Below are positions 1 through 8,700 of a stretch of 19,407 nt of DNA, one piece after another. How positions within the stretch are numbered: position 1 is the first letter of the stretch; each line of letters opens with the position of its first letter. The stretch is from JBCCSZ01 sp039199225. Its GTDB lineage: Bacteria; Bacteroidota; Bacteroidia; Chitinophagales; Saprospiraceae. The notes beneath the pieces were generated by a model. The model was not told the DNA's origin, made no database searches, and worked only from the letters and a program-made list of their open reading frames with translations. Made by a program: the position numbers and the translations under genes. Location: NCBI GenBank assembly GCA_039199225.1, contig JBCCSZ010000139.1, positions 1 through 19,407 of the forward strand, in the 5' to 3' direction.

Positions 1-67
1 CAAGAGTTTACACAGCATTGTTATCGACAATTAGAAACTTTTTGACATACATTTAACCTAAATAACC
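1..67. other. Upstream flank of murC, unassigned
   Basis: This stretch precedes the murC start and is too short to identify. On the + strand the three frames are open from the window edge to stops at 32-34 (TAG), 43-45 (TGA) and 54-56 (TAA), so any of them could be the last 10-17 codons of an upstream gene. In Bacteroidota that gene is usually murG, but none of the three short tails is recognisable. I found no convincing Bacteroidota -7 element (TAnnTTTG) here. The bases just before the GTG are A/T-rich, as is usual for translation starts in this phylum. Confidence 0.3.
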
Positions 68-1414
68 GTGAATTTTGACCATATCCAAAAGATTTACTTC
101 GTCGGGATCGGCGGCATTGGAATGAGTGCATTGGCGAGGTATTTCAACGGTATTGGAAAAGAAGTTCACGGGTATGACAAAACAGAAACGGGCCTGACCA
201 GAAAGCTGGTCGAAGAAGGCATGACAATTCACTACGACGAGAATGTCGAGGCTATCCCAAGCGGTGTTGACTTGGTGGTGTACACCCCTGCCGTTCCGGA
301 CAGCCACGCCGAGCTACAGTATTTTCGGACCCATGATTTTCCCCTCAAGAAACGGGCGGAGGTCCTGGGTATCATCAGTCGCAATCGCAAGTGCATCGGA
401 GTGGCTGGAACCCATGGCAAAACGACAACGAGTAGCTTGCTGACCTACCTGCTACGCAGTGGAGGGCTTGACTGCTCTGCTTTTTTGGGCGGTGTTGCTC
501 GAAATTTTGCTTCCAATTTTGTGGAAGGACAGAGCGAATGGGTGGTTGTGGAGGCAGATGAATACGATCGTTCGTTTTTACATCTTCGTCCGGAAATGGC
601 CATTGTATTATCTATGGATGCCGACCATTTGGACATTTATGGAGATGTAGCAAAGATTCACGAAGGATTCAACCAGTATGTCTCCGGAGTGGCTGAAGGT
701 GGCAGCATCATTCACAAAGTAGGTCTGCCATTGGTCGTTCCCGACAAGCGCCAAGCGATGACTTTTGGCTTTGAAAAAGGAGACCTTCGGGCGGAGAATA
801 TCCGAGTGGTGAATGGTTATTTTGAATTTGACTTGAAGAGTCCTTTCGGGGACATTGATCAGATAAAGATGAGCCTTCCGGGGCATCACAATATTGAAAA
901 TGCTTTGGCCGCGATTGGCATTGCACAACAATTGAAGATTGATTCGGAAGCCATCAAAAAGGCACTCGCTTCTTTCAAAGGAATCAAGCGAAGATTTGAA
1001 ATTGTTTATCGGGATGAGCAAGTCGTTTACATCGACGATTATGCACATCATCCTTCGGAACTAAAGGCGGCCATTCACGCTGCCCGAACCTTGTTCCCAA
1101 AACGAAAAATCACTGGTATTTTTCAACCGCACCTTTATTCTCGAACACAAGATTTTGCGGATGGATTTGCCGAAGCATTGGATCAATTGGACAAAGCTTT
1201 TTTGCTGGATATTTATCCGGCTAGAGAGTTGCCAATTCCCGGAGTTAGCTCCGAGATGATCCTGAAAAAAATGAAAAACCCGGATAAGCAACTGATTCAA
1301 AAAGATGCTTTTCCAGATGCCATGAAATACATTCAACCAGATGTTCTCCTGACGATGGGGGCCGGTAATATCGACACCCTCGTAGAGCCCATCAAAACCT
1401 TTTTGTCATCATGA
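68..1414 (+). CDS. murC: UDP-N-acetylmuramate--L-alanine ligase MurC
   Basis: MurC is the cytoplasmic ATP-dependent ligase that adds L-alanine to UDP-N-acetylmuramic acid, the first peptide-stem step of peptidoglycan synthesis. The 448-residue length is normal for the family. The N-terminal UDP-binding Rossmann domain has GIGGIG at residues 13-18. The Mur-ligase ATP-binding loop GTHGKTTT is at 114-121. EADEYDRSF (162-170) and DADHLDIYG (184-192) follow in the central domain, then GHHNIENALAA (272-282). The C-terminal ligand domain shows DDYAHHPSEL (323-332) and QPHLYSRT (353-360), typical of MurC rather than MurD/E/F. The start codon is GTG. It is chosen because the protein then begins just before the glycine-rich loop, as in homologues. 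The stop overlaps the ftsQ start by 4 bp, so the two are probably translationally coupled. No damage is seen. Confidence 0.97.
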   Translation: MNFDHIQKIYFVGIGGIGMSALARYFNGIGKEVHGYDKTETGLTRKLVEEGMTIHYDENVEAIPSGVDLVVYTPAVPDSHAELQYFRTHDFPLKKRAEVLGIISRNRKCIGVAGTHGKTTTSSLLTYLLRSGGLDCSAFLGGVARNFASNFVEGQSEWVVVEADEYDRSFLHLRPEMAIVLSMDADHLDIYGDVAKIHEGFNQYVSGVAEGGSIIHKVGLPLVVPDKRQAMTFGFEKGDLRAENIRVVNGYFEFDLKSPFGDIDQIKMSLPGHHNIENALAAIGIAQQLKIDSEAIKKALASFKGIKRRFEIVYRDEQVVYIDDYAHHPSELKAAIHAARTLFPKRKITGIFQPHLYSRTQDFADGFAEALDQLDKAFLLDIYPARELPIPGVSSEMILKKMKNPDKQLIQKDAFPDAMKYIQPDVLLTMGAGNIDTLVEPIKTFLSS

Positions 1415-2190
1415 ACAAACAGCTTAGTGCGTCTTTGAAAAGACTTACCTGGATTGGAGGCTTGCTGTTGCTGGCTGCTTTCATTATCTCTGCTGCCAAA
1501 CACAAACGCAGCAAGGATGCTCGTGATGTCGAAATTGATGTTGCCAACTTACCCAATGGCCGTTCCCTCATCAGTAAGGAAGATATTTTATTAACGCTGG
1601 AACGCAGTTTTGGCCATACCTTAGCTGGTGTACCGGTAGGCGAATTGAATGTCGAAAGGGTAGAGCGCGTTTTGGAGTCGGACCCTTTTATCGCAGATGC
1701 AGACATTTACATTGATGCTGAAAACAAAGTACACATCGGTGTCCAACAGCGCCAACCCATTCTCCGGGTGATCGATCGCAATGGCTTGAATTATTACTTG
1801 GATGGAGAGGGTAAAAAGATGCCTTTGTCAAAGCACTTCACTGCCCGGGTTTTGGTTGCAACTGGAAATATTGCACCGCATGTTCCAGATTTTTTAACCC
1901 GAAAAAAGAAACACGTTTTACAGGAATTATTTAAGCTGACAGAACGTATTCGGAAAGACGAATTTCTGCAACCTTTGATCGAACAGATTCACGTCAATAA
2001 AAACAAAGAGTTTGTCTTGACGCCCAAAGTTGGTAAACAATTGATCGAACTTGGGTCGCTAGAAGACTTAGAAAATAAAATATTCAGATTAAAAACATTC
2101 TACAAGGAGGGGATGCCTTATGCAGGATGGAATAGATACAAAAGCATTAGTTTAAAATTTAAGGGACAAGTCGTCTGTAAAAAAGGTTAA
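1411..2190 (+). CDS. ftsQ: Cell division protein FtsQ/DivIB
   Basis: FtsQ is a bitopic inner-membrane protein of the divisome that links early proteins to the septal peptidoglycan synthesis machinery. The 259-residue product has a short cytoplasmic tail, a hydrophobic segment at about residues 12-29 (WIGGLLLLAAFIISAA), and then a periplasmic part. The POTRA-like region spans roughly 38-112 and includes the conserved pattern around VERVLESDPFIADADIYI (83-101 area). The beta domain follows with QRQPILRV (113-120) and YYLDGEGKKMPLS (128-140), the usual Bacteroidota FtsQ signature. The assignment rests on this pattern plus position between murC and ftsA, because FtsQ proteins diverge strongly. 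The ATG lies inside the murC stop (ATGA overlap), and ftsA follows 29 bp downstream. There is no ddl gene between murC and ftsQ, unlike in Proteobacteria. Confidence 0.9.
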   Translation: MNKQLSASLKRLTWIGGLLLLAAFIISAAKHKRSKDARDVEIDVANLPNGRSLISKEDILLTLERSFGHTLAGVPVGELNVERVERVLESDPFIADADIYIDAENKVHIGVQQRQPILRVIDRNGLNYYLDGEGKKMPLSKHFTARVLVATGNIAPHVPDFLTRKKKHVLQELFKLTERIRKDEFLQPLIEQIHVNKNKEFVLTPKVGKQLIELGSLEDLENKIFRLKTFYKEGMPYAGWNRYKSISLKFKGQVVCKKG

Positions 2191-2219
2191 TCATACATTC
2201 GCACAAAACCAAATATACT

Positions 2220-3566
2220 ATGGATAACGTAAGCACGAATAAAAATGAAATAGTTGTTGCTCTCGACATCGGAACGACTAAAGTATGCGCTATCGCCGGT
2301 CATAAAAATGAACATGGTAAACTGGAAATATTGGGTGTAGGGAAGGTTGATTCCAATGGCGTTTCCCGAGGTGTTGTTTCCAATATCGAAAAAACAGTTA
2401 GAGCCATCTCCGATGCCATCGCATCTGTTGAAAAACAAATTGGTCAAAAGGTCGATAAGGTTTTTGTCGGGATTGCTGGGCAACACATCAAAAGTCTTCA
2501 ACACCGAGGCATCCTGACGCGGGACGATGTTCTCACGGAAATCAATATGGAAGATATTGAGAAGTTGATTCGCGATATGTATAAATTGGTTTTGCCTCCG
2601 GGAGATAAAATCCTTCACGTTATTCCACAAGAATATACGGTAGATAACGAACAAGGTATCACCGATCCGATCGGTATGTCGGGTGTTCGTTTGGAAGCCA
2701 ACTTCCATATTATTACGGGCCAGATTACGGCTTCCAACAACATCAGCCGTTGTGTGGAGCGGGTCGGTCTTGGCGTTCACAATATTACCCTGGAACCCAT
2801 CGCTTCTGCCGAAGCGGTGCTGAGCGAAGAGGAAAAAGAGGCGGGTGTGGCACTGGTGGATATAGGTGGCGGAACAACGGACATTACCATTTTCCAGGAA
2901 GGCATCATTCGCCATACGGCTGTCATTCCTTTTGGTGGAAATGTCATCACGGCTGATATTAAAGAAGGCTGTACGGTGATGCACCAACAGGCCGAAAAGC
3001 TAAAGATAAAATTTGGTTCTGCTCTGACCGATGAAGTATACGACAATCGAATCATTACCATCCCTGGTCTGAAGGGCAGAGAGCCAAAGGAAATATCCGA
3101 AAAGAATCTTGCGCGAATTATTCAGGCTCGTATTGAGGAAATTTTCGACTACGTACTCTGGGAAATTCGCCGCTCTGGCTACGAGCGAAAGTTGATTGGC
3201 GGGATCGTCCTGACAGGTGGTGGCGCACTGCTCGACCACTTGGATAAATTGGTTGCTTTCCACACGGGGATGAGTACCCGGGTAGGTATGCCGATCGAGC
3301 ATCTTGCACATGGTTACAACGAAAGAGTTTGTAGCCCGATCTACGCCACAGCCATTGGACTGTTGCTAAAAGGCATCCGAACAACGGAACTGATGAAGCT
3401 TCGTCAGCCTGCCAAACCAGTTGAAATCAAAGAGGAAAAAGTCGAGGAGATTGAAGAACCGAAAATGGAGACACAGCCCACAGAGACGAAGAATGGGACT
3501 TGGTACGACTCTCTTTTCCGCAAAACCAAAGAGTGGTTTGAAACCCAACCAGATGCAGAATTTTAA
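2220..3566 (+). CDS. ftsA: Cell division protein FtsA
   Basis: FtsA is an actin-like ATPase that tethers FtsZ filaments to the cytoplasmic membrane and recruits later division proteins. The 448-residue product shows the actin-fold motifs in order: phosphate-1 ALDIGTTKVCAIAG (14-27), phosphate-2 ALVDIGGGTTDITIF (211-225) and the adenosine motif GGIVLTGGGALLDHL (327-341). The 1C-type domain region characteristic of FtsA lies between the first two. After the core comes an acidic linker (about 398-425, rich in Glu and Lys), then a short amphipathic stretch with WYDSLFRKTKEWF (428-440), which fits the membrane-targeting helix of the family. The gene is 29 bp after ftsQ and 119 bp before ftsZ. It is a normal, intact copy. 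A 266-codon antisense frame opposite its first half is judged a shadow. Confidence 0.97.
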   Translation: MDNVSTNKNEIVVALDIGTTKVCAIAGHKNEHGKLEILGVGKVDSNGVSRGVVSNIEKTVRAISDAIASVEKQIGQKVDKVFVGIAGQHIKSLQHRGILTRDDVLTEINMEDIEKLIRDMYKLVLPPGDKILHVIPQEYTVDNEQGITDPIGMSGVRLEANFHIITGQITASNNISRCVERVGLGVHNITLEPIASAEAVLSEEEKEAGVALVDIGGGTTDITIFQEGIIRHTAVIPFGGNVITADIKEGCTVMHQQAEKLKIKFGSALTDEVYDNRIITIPGLKGREPKEISEKNLARIIQARIEEIFDYVLWEIRRSGYERKLIGGIVLTGGGALLDHLDKLVAFHTGMSTRVGMPIEHLAHGYNERVCSPIYATAIGLLLKGIRTTELMKLRQPAKPVEIKEEKVEEIEEPKMETQPTETKNGTWYDSLFRKTKEWFETQPDAEF

Positions 3567-3685
3567 CAAGCAATTAAATATTTCAAGTTGTACATAGCAT
3601 GCAACTTTGTACAGTTAGGTCAACAAAAGGTGGGTGAAAGCCCAGACTATGAGCAAAATTTTTTAAAAACTTAAATCATCAAATT
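3567..3685 (+). promoter_or_regulatory. ftsA-ftsZ spacer with possible ftsZ promoter
   Basis: This 119-bp spacer is long for an otherwise tightly packed cluster, suggesting separate control of ftsZ. CAACTTTG at 3603-3610 matches five of six fixed bases of the Bacteroidota -7 box (TAnnTTTG), and TTTC at 3582-3585, 17 nt upstream, is a weak -33 candidate. That would give a leader of about 70 nt. The heptamer TTGTACA occurs twice in direct orientation (3589-3595 and 3608-3614), the second overlapping the candidate -7 box, which could be an operator. A small GGG/CCC hairpin (around 3632-3643) lies in the putative leader. The bases before the ATG at 3686 are A/T-rich and lack a Shine-Dalgarno site. 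Confidence 0.3.
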
Positions 3686-5125
3686 ATGCAATTTGCTTTG
3701 CCACAAGAAGAAGGTTCAATCATCAAAGTTATTGGTGTTGGTGGTGGCGGTAGTAATGCTGTCAATCACATGTTCAAAACAGGCATAGAAGGTGTAGACT
3801 TTGCCATTTGCAATACAGATAATCAGGCGATGGAAATGAGTAAGGTGCCGACGAAAATTCAGCTCGGACCTGCACTCACCGACGGTCGCGGAGCTGGCTC
3901 CAAACCCAATGTCGGTCGCCAGGCTTGCCTGGAATCCATCGAAGAAGTTCGCAGCTTTTTGGCGGCGGATACAAAGATGCTGTTTGTCACCGCTGGAATG
4001 GGTGGTGGAACAGGAACAGGTGCTGCGCCCATCATTGCTAAGACCGCTCAGGAGATGGAAATCCTCACAGTGGGTATCGTAACGCTGCCTTTTACTTTTG
4101 AAGGTCGCCGCCGGAAAGGCCATGCGGTCGAAGGTTTGGAAGAACTGAAAAAGAATGTCGATACTTTGATCGTCATTTCCAATGATAAGCTTCGCCAAAT
4201 TCATGGCAACCTATCCCTGTCCGATGCTTTCTCTGAAGCAGATGACATCCTGGCAACGGCTGCCAAAGGGATCGCTGAAATCATTACCGTTGGTGGTTAT
4301 GTCAACGTGGATTTTGAGGATGTCAACACTGTCATGCGCGACAGCGGAGTTGCCATCATGGGGACTGCCAGCGCCGAAGGAGAAGATCGCGCTAAGCGCG
4401 CAGTAGATGAGGCTTTGAATTCTCCACTCTTGGAAGACAACAACATCAAAGGTGCACAACACATCTTATTAAATATTACTTCTGGTACTCGCGAAGTGAC
4501 CATGGACGAAATTTTTGAAATTACGGAATTTGTCCAGGAAGAAGCAGGTTATGGTACAGATTTGATCTGGGGTAATTGCTTCGACGAAGGTCTGGGAGAC
4601 AAGGTCTCTGTTACCATTATTGCCACGGGCTTCGAGCATCGCAACCACAAGGAAGAAAAAACAGGGGAAGAGAAAATCGTCGTTTCTTTGGATGATGAGC
4701 AACAAGCAAAAAAAAACAGCCTGTACGACTTAGGTCATTCTGAGGAAAAACAACCTTCCAACGCACAGACGGTAGAATTTGACGACATTCGCTCAAATAT
4801 TTCTCGCTACCAAAGCCACTACTCTTACGATGAACCTTATGTCAAGCAAGAGGATAAGGAGCGCATGGAGCAAGAGCGTCGTCGCCGTTATGAATATGAA
4901 ATGATTCGCCGGGAAAGAGAACGTTCCCGCATCAATACCCAAAAGCTAAACAATCCGAAAACTGTTATTGACCTGGAAAGCCAGCCTGCTTATCTGCGTC
5001 GTAGAGTACATCTCGATGATGTGCCGCATTCTGCAGATCCAAGCATGTCCAAATGGACCATTTCCGATGAAGAAGAACCGGAAATTCGCGCAGGCAATTC
5101 CTTTTTGCACGATAATGTTGATTAA
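3686..5125 (+). CDS. ftsZ: Cell division protein FtsZ
   Basis: FtsZ is the tubulin-like GTPase that polymerises into the cytokinetic ring. The GTPase core has the glycine-rich IGVGGGGSNAVNHM (16-29), the tubulin signature GGGTGTG (106-112), and the T7 synergy loop NVDFED (207-212, NxDxxD), whose aspartates complete the GTPase site of the neighbouring subunit. The core ends near residue 316. A long variable linker follows, including an Arg/Glu-rich segment (about 390-415) that may form a charged helix. VIDLESQPAYLRRR (427-440) resembles the FtsA-binding C-terminal peptide of other bacteria, yet about 39 more residues follow, ending in NSFLHDNVD. This extended tail is the Bacteroidota form as I recall it. 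The length of 479 is larger than in E. coli mainly because of the linker and tail. A strong terminator follows 35 bp after the stop. Confidence 0.98.
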   Translation: MQFALPQEEGSIIKVIGVGGGGSNAVNHMFKTGIEGVDFAICNTDNQAMEMSKVPTKIQLGPALTDGRGAGSKPNVGRQACLESIEEVRSFLAADTKMLFVTAGMGGGTGTGAAPIIAKTAQEMEILTVGIVTLPFTFEGRRRKGHAVEGLEELKKNVDTLIVISNDKLRQIHGNLSLSDAFSEADDILATAAKGIAEIITVGGYVNVDFEDVNTVMRDSGVAIMGTASAEGEDRAKRAVDEALNSPLLEDNNIKGAQHILLNITSGTREVTMDEIFEITEFVQEEAGYGTDLIWGNCFDEGLGDKVSVTIIATGFEHRNHKEEKTGEEKIVVSLDDEQQAKKNSLYDLGHSEEKQPSNAQTVEFDDIRSNISRYQSHYSYDEPYVKQEDKERMEQERRRRYEYEMIRRERERSRINTQKLNNPKTVIDLESQPAYLRRRVHLDDVPHSADPSMSKWTISDEEEPEIRAGNSFLHDNVD

Positions 5126-5159
5126 CCTTCTTATTATTTAAATTGCTTTTTTGGTGGTG

Positions 5160-5197
5160 AGCATAAGTGCCGTAAGGCGCTTATGCTGCTTTTTTTT
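5160..5197 (+). terminator. Rho-independent terminator of the division cluster
   Basis: A 12-bp stem is formed by 5160-5171 (AGCATAAGTGCC) and 5176-5187 (GGCGCTTATGCT) with one G-T wobble and a GTAA loop. It is followed two bases later by eight T residues (5190-5197). It sits 35 bp after the ftsZ stop and has all the parts of an intrinsic terminator in the + direction. On the - strand it lacks a T-tract, so it is not bidirectional. Confidence 0.92.
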
Positions 5198-5231
5198 AGC
5201 CATTGTCTCCTGTATGGAGGCAATGGCTAAA
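5195..5231. other. Second long hairpin directly after the terminator
   Basis: The arms 5195-5210 and 5216-5231 form a 16-bp stem with a single wobble pair (T5206-G5220) around the loop TGTAT. It shares the last T residues of the terminator T-tract as its first bases. No T-tract follows on either strand, so it is not itself a standard terminator. It could protect the 3' end of read-through RNA, or be a small mobile inverted repeat or a protein site. The function is unknown. Confidence 0.75.
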
Positions 5232-5550
5232 TCATTTGTGGACGGCTGTTACAGATTCATGCTTTTTGTGAAAAAAAATGATATGTGACAGCTTTTATCC
5301 CTCTAACTTGTAGGAATTACAGCAACCAATAGTTTTATTTTTATTGATTTACTCTGTCACAATTGCTCTGATTGCTGCTTAAAAATAGCCTAATATTTGC
5401 AACTTCTCTTTGAAACCTAGGTATACTTTCAGTACAACCTAATCGGTCTCCTCCTATTCCATCAGCGCTTTTCCGAAGACTAATCTGATTCGGTCAGGCA
5501 TTTTTTTAAAAAGTACTTAAGGTTCAGACGCATATTATTTTCAGCATGCT
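5232..5550. other. Non-coding spacer with several inverted repeats
   Basis: No gene-like frame was found on either strand. The region is A/T-rich. Visible structure: GCTGTTACA (5245-5253) can pair with TGTGACAGC (5284-5292), which is followed by four T; TGTGACAG (5284-5291) can instead pair with CTGTCACA (5354-5361); and CCGAA (5473-5477) can pair with TTCGG (5489-5493), followed after a few bases by seven or more T near 5501-5507. These may be additional weak terminators or parts of an untranslated leader, but all are short and could be chance in A/T-rich DNA. Confidence 0.35.
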
Positions 5551-5584
5551 TTTGAACGAATGTATTGCCTGTGATTGATTTTTG
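5551..5584 (+). promoter_or_regulatory. Candidate promoter of the giant surface-protein gene
   Basis: TTTG at 5551-5554 and GATTTTTG at 5577-5584 are separated by 22 nt. Bacteroidota promoters have a TTG/TTTG -33 box and a TAnnTTTG -7 box about 17-23 nt apart. Here five of six fixed bases of the -7 box match (the first T is G). Transcription would start near 5591, leaving a leader of roughly 30 nt before the ATG at 5620. The A-rich bases just before that ATG fit translation initiation in this phylum. Confidence 0.4.
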
Positions 5585-5619
5585 ATCGGGCAGTTATCCA
5601 ACAATAAACACAAAACAAA

Positions 5620-5739
5620 ATGCAGTATCTCACCTGCTCGGCAGTAGAGGGTATGGCTCTGTCATATCGTCTATTAAGAAGGCTCAGTCATGTCCTTTTG
5701 TGCTCAACTTTATTGTTTTTATCTACGAATACCTATGCC
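5620..5739 (+). other. Signal peptide of the giant protein
   Basis: Residues 1-40 contain a basic n-region (RLLRR at 17-21), a hydrophobic core (HVLLCSTLLFLS, 24-35) and a cleavage-like end NTYA before QFGF. This predicts Sec export to the periplasm with cleavage after Ala40. If translation starts at Met12 the peptide is 29 residues, closer to the usual size. The Cys at 28 is inside the core and not in a lipobox context, so a lipoprotein is unlikely. Confidence 0.85.
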
Positions 5740-8700
5740 CAGTTTGGTTTTCGGGGAGTGATGACGAATCCGGGGGCCGCATCCATTTCTATTTGTGATC
5801 CAGACCCAAGTGGTGCCTTTTACACCATTGATTGGAATGCCTTTAATACAGGGGCTACCAATGCGCGCATCGACATTGATTTGCCCAATGGCGTCAGTTA
5901 CCTTAGTGGGTCTTATTCCGACCTGGTCGCACCAGGGGGAGGAGCCAGTTCCGCAGCTGTGGTCTCTGGTAATACACTGCGCATTTCTTTTCCCAATTTG
6001 GATACCTTGGAGTCAGGCTCCGTACAGTTTAAATTGATCTATGACTGTGACATCATCAGTGGGCTAAGTGGATTGGTGCAATTGGAAATTGAAGCGATTG
6101 CAGATGAGGGAACAAATACCAGTTCTTCCAATCCCATTAACAATACAGTGAGTGAGCCTCGGGTCGTGATCAGTCCAGGTGCCAACAACGCCATTGCCAA
6201 TGCCGAAGTGGCCGATACCTATACCCGAACCTTCAGCATCAAACAAACCGGCCTCGACCCAGTCAACCTTTTTGAATTTGAACTTTGCATGACCTATGAG
6301 TCGGACATCAATGCCTCCAATCAGACTTTGGGTGGTGTCAATGTATCTTCTTTGTTGTCCTCTACCGGTGGTTGCATCACTGTCAACAGCAGCTTGCTTC
6401 CTACGGCCTTCCCGATGAATGAAGGAGATTCCCTCATTTGGAGTGAAGATGTTACCATCGACGGATGTGACAATTTGGGAACAACCGCGACAGCTAATTT
6501 TGGTTGCAATGGAAACGACTGTCAAAGCGATGAGCAACTCAATCTGACTGTAACATTGGAAAACAATTCGCCTTCGGTCAGTGGCGTCCTGAATACCCGA
6601 ACGTTTAACAGCTGTATTGAAGATGGCGCCGATATAGAGGCCACTTGGCGGATCAACAGCGGAAAGGCTTACAATCTGCGACTTCGACTGCAGACACGAA
6701 ATGCTTACACCTTTATTGATACCAGTAGCATTCAAGTGGACTATGGTGCTGGCTATGTCGATTACAATGGTGGTATCAGCTCTGTTTCTACATCGACAAC
6801 TGGCTCCTCTTGTATCTCTTCGGGAGAAGAATTCACAAGTTTAAACTTGGATGCTGTATCCGGACCCTTCGATGCCTCTTCCTCAACCATTACGATTGGT
6901 GTGCGCTACAACATAAGAGCCTGCTGCCCGACAGGCGCTTGCAACACAGTCAGCAACTCTATCTTGGGGACCCATACGACCCTCAGCTGGGAGGATATGT
7001 GTGGCAATGGATCGAACAATCGACGCAGCGTTTCACCGGAAAATATGACCACTACTACGGCCGATCAGATACCGACCTATCTGGGGGATGGGCAAACGGG
7101 GACTTGGCAATACGACATCATTGATATGGCCAACATTGGAGATTTTGCGGACCAAGGGCAGGTCTGCATGGAATTTACCCTGGACAGCCGATTGAATTTT
7201 GACAATAGCTCGATCAGGTGGGTGGATGCCGGTGGCGCCAATCCTCTGACTCCCGTGACCGTAGATGTTTCCGGCTATCCCACGGTCTTGGCCTGCTTTG
7301 CACAAGATGATTACCAGGGAGATGGCTCCCGGATTACCTTCGAAGCATCCTATACCTGTTCTCCTGCTAATTGTAATTTGACTGCTACCACGAATATGGA
7401 AATGGGTTTTCGCTTCGGGACGGGCTCCTGTTCGGACAACTGCCTCTTTACCTTTTTGTGTGAAGATGGAACGACCATCCTTGGTGGAGAATGTTGTCCG
7501 GGCGTATGCGACGGCATTTCCCATACCGGGCTTTCTGTCGAACGGGTGTGCTTTGGCGAACCGGACAGCGACAATGATGGCTGTGCAGATGTCGGCGGGT
7601 CGATCAACACCAGCCTCGTCAGAACGGAAAGAGCGATGAAAGGAGACGAGTTGCAGCTAACGGCCAATGCTCGTGTCGAGCTCATCAATGCTACTGATAG
7701 TTTTAATTATGTTTATCTCGAATTGTTATTTCCCTCTAAGCACGATATTGGAACAACAGCCTCTCTGCAAATTACCGATGTGTCGGCAGGCAGTGCCACC
7801 TATACTTGCAATACCATCAACGTCTTCAATGTAGGCGATACCCTCATAACCTATTACCTGACAACAGACCTGCTGCGCAACTGTGGAACAGTACCAGCTG
7901 ATTTCATTTTTGAAGATGGTGATTTATTGACCTTGACGGCCAACTTTGTGAACATCGATAACCCAGGATGTACCGTGGATCAATTGATCTTTGATGCCAA
8001 TTGGTTTGCCGACCGCTCTGCTGCCCCCGTAGGTGGCGACCGCCTGCAGTGCAACCCACAGATTCCTGGAACTTACTCACAAGTCGGCTATGACCTCACC
8101 TTGATTCGCCGCAACAATTCTTCCTATGGTTGTGGTGGGGCAGAGTTTGAATACGAGGTAGATTTTTGTATTGGAGGAGGAAGTTATCGGACGGTCCCGT
8201 TTCCCTATGAAATCAGGAATTTTATGCTGCCTGTTGAATCGGGGCTGAAAATACCGGATGGGCTGGTGTTGGATCAATTGGTATTGGAAGACATCCGCTT
8301 CGCCAAGTTTTTTGGTTCGGGCCACCCAGGTGTGGTCAGCAGTCTTGATGTGACCTCCATTGCTCAAATCTCCAATGGATATGTTGTATTGGATTGGGCC
8401 AATTACTTTGACAATTGCAACAATCAGTACATGCCAAATGGCGGTTACTCTTTTGAGATTAAAGGCCGCTTTGAAGGAAGTTGTAGTTCGCAGACTTCCT
8501 TGCCCGAATGGTACTACGAAGCAGAAATGGATTTTTGCTCTCCGGCCGTATTGGACGAAGTGGTCCGGGTGGATTCTTTCCACGGCAGCAATTTGAACAT
8601 TGTCATCCCCGAACTGGCACTCAGCACGACTGGCTCAACCATTTTTCCATTCAACGAAACAGCCCAGTGGACTTTTTCCCTCCGAGAAACCAACGGTAGT

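Noticed and set aside
1..67. TTTTTGACA at 39-47 as a sigma-70-type -35 box for murC
   Set aside because: No matching -10 lies at the right distance before the GTG at 68, and Bacteroidota use a different promoter consensus.
2187..2987. 266-codon open frame on the - strand opposite ftsA
   Set aside because: It lies entirely opposite the well-supported ftsA, has no recognisable motif, and its composition looks like a reverse-complement shadow.
5239..5315. Short ORFs in the ftsZ-downstream spacer, for example ATG CTT TTT GTG from 5260
   Set aside because: They stop after about nine codons and have no supporting start context, so they are not called as genes.
5473..5507. CCGAA/TTCGG hairpin before a T-run as a terminator
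   Set aside because: The stem is only 5 bp with an 11-nt loop, and the T-run is several bases away. It is too weak to call separately.
6064..6735. 223-codon open frame on the - strand inside the giant gene
   Set aside because: It is antisense to the continuous surface-protein frame, shows no domain, and is one of many similar shadows across that gene.
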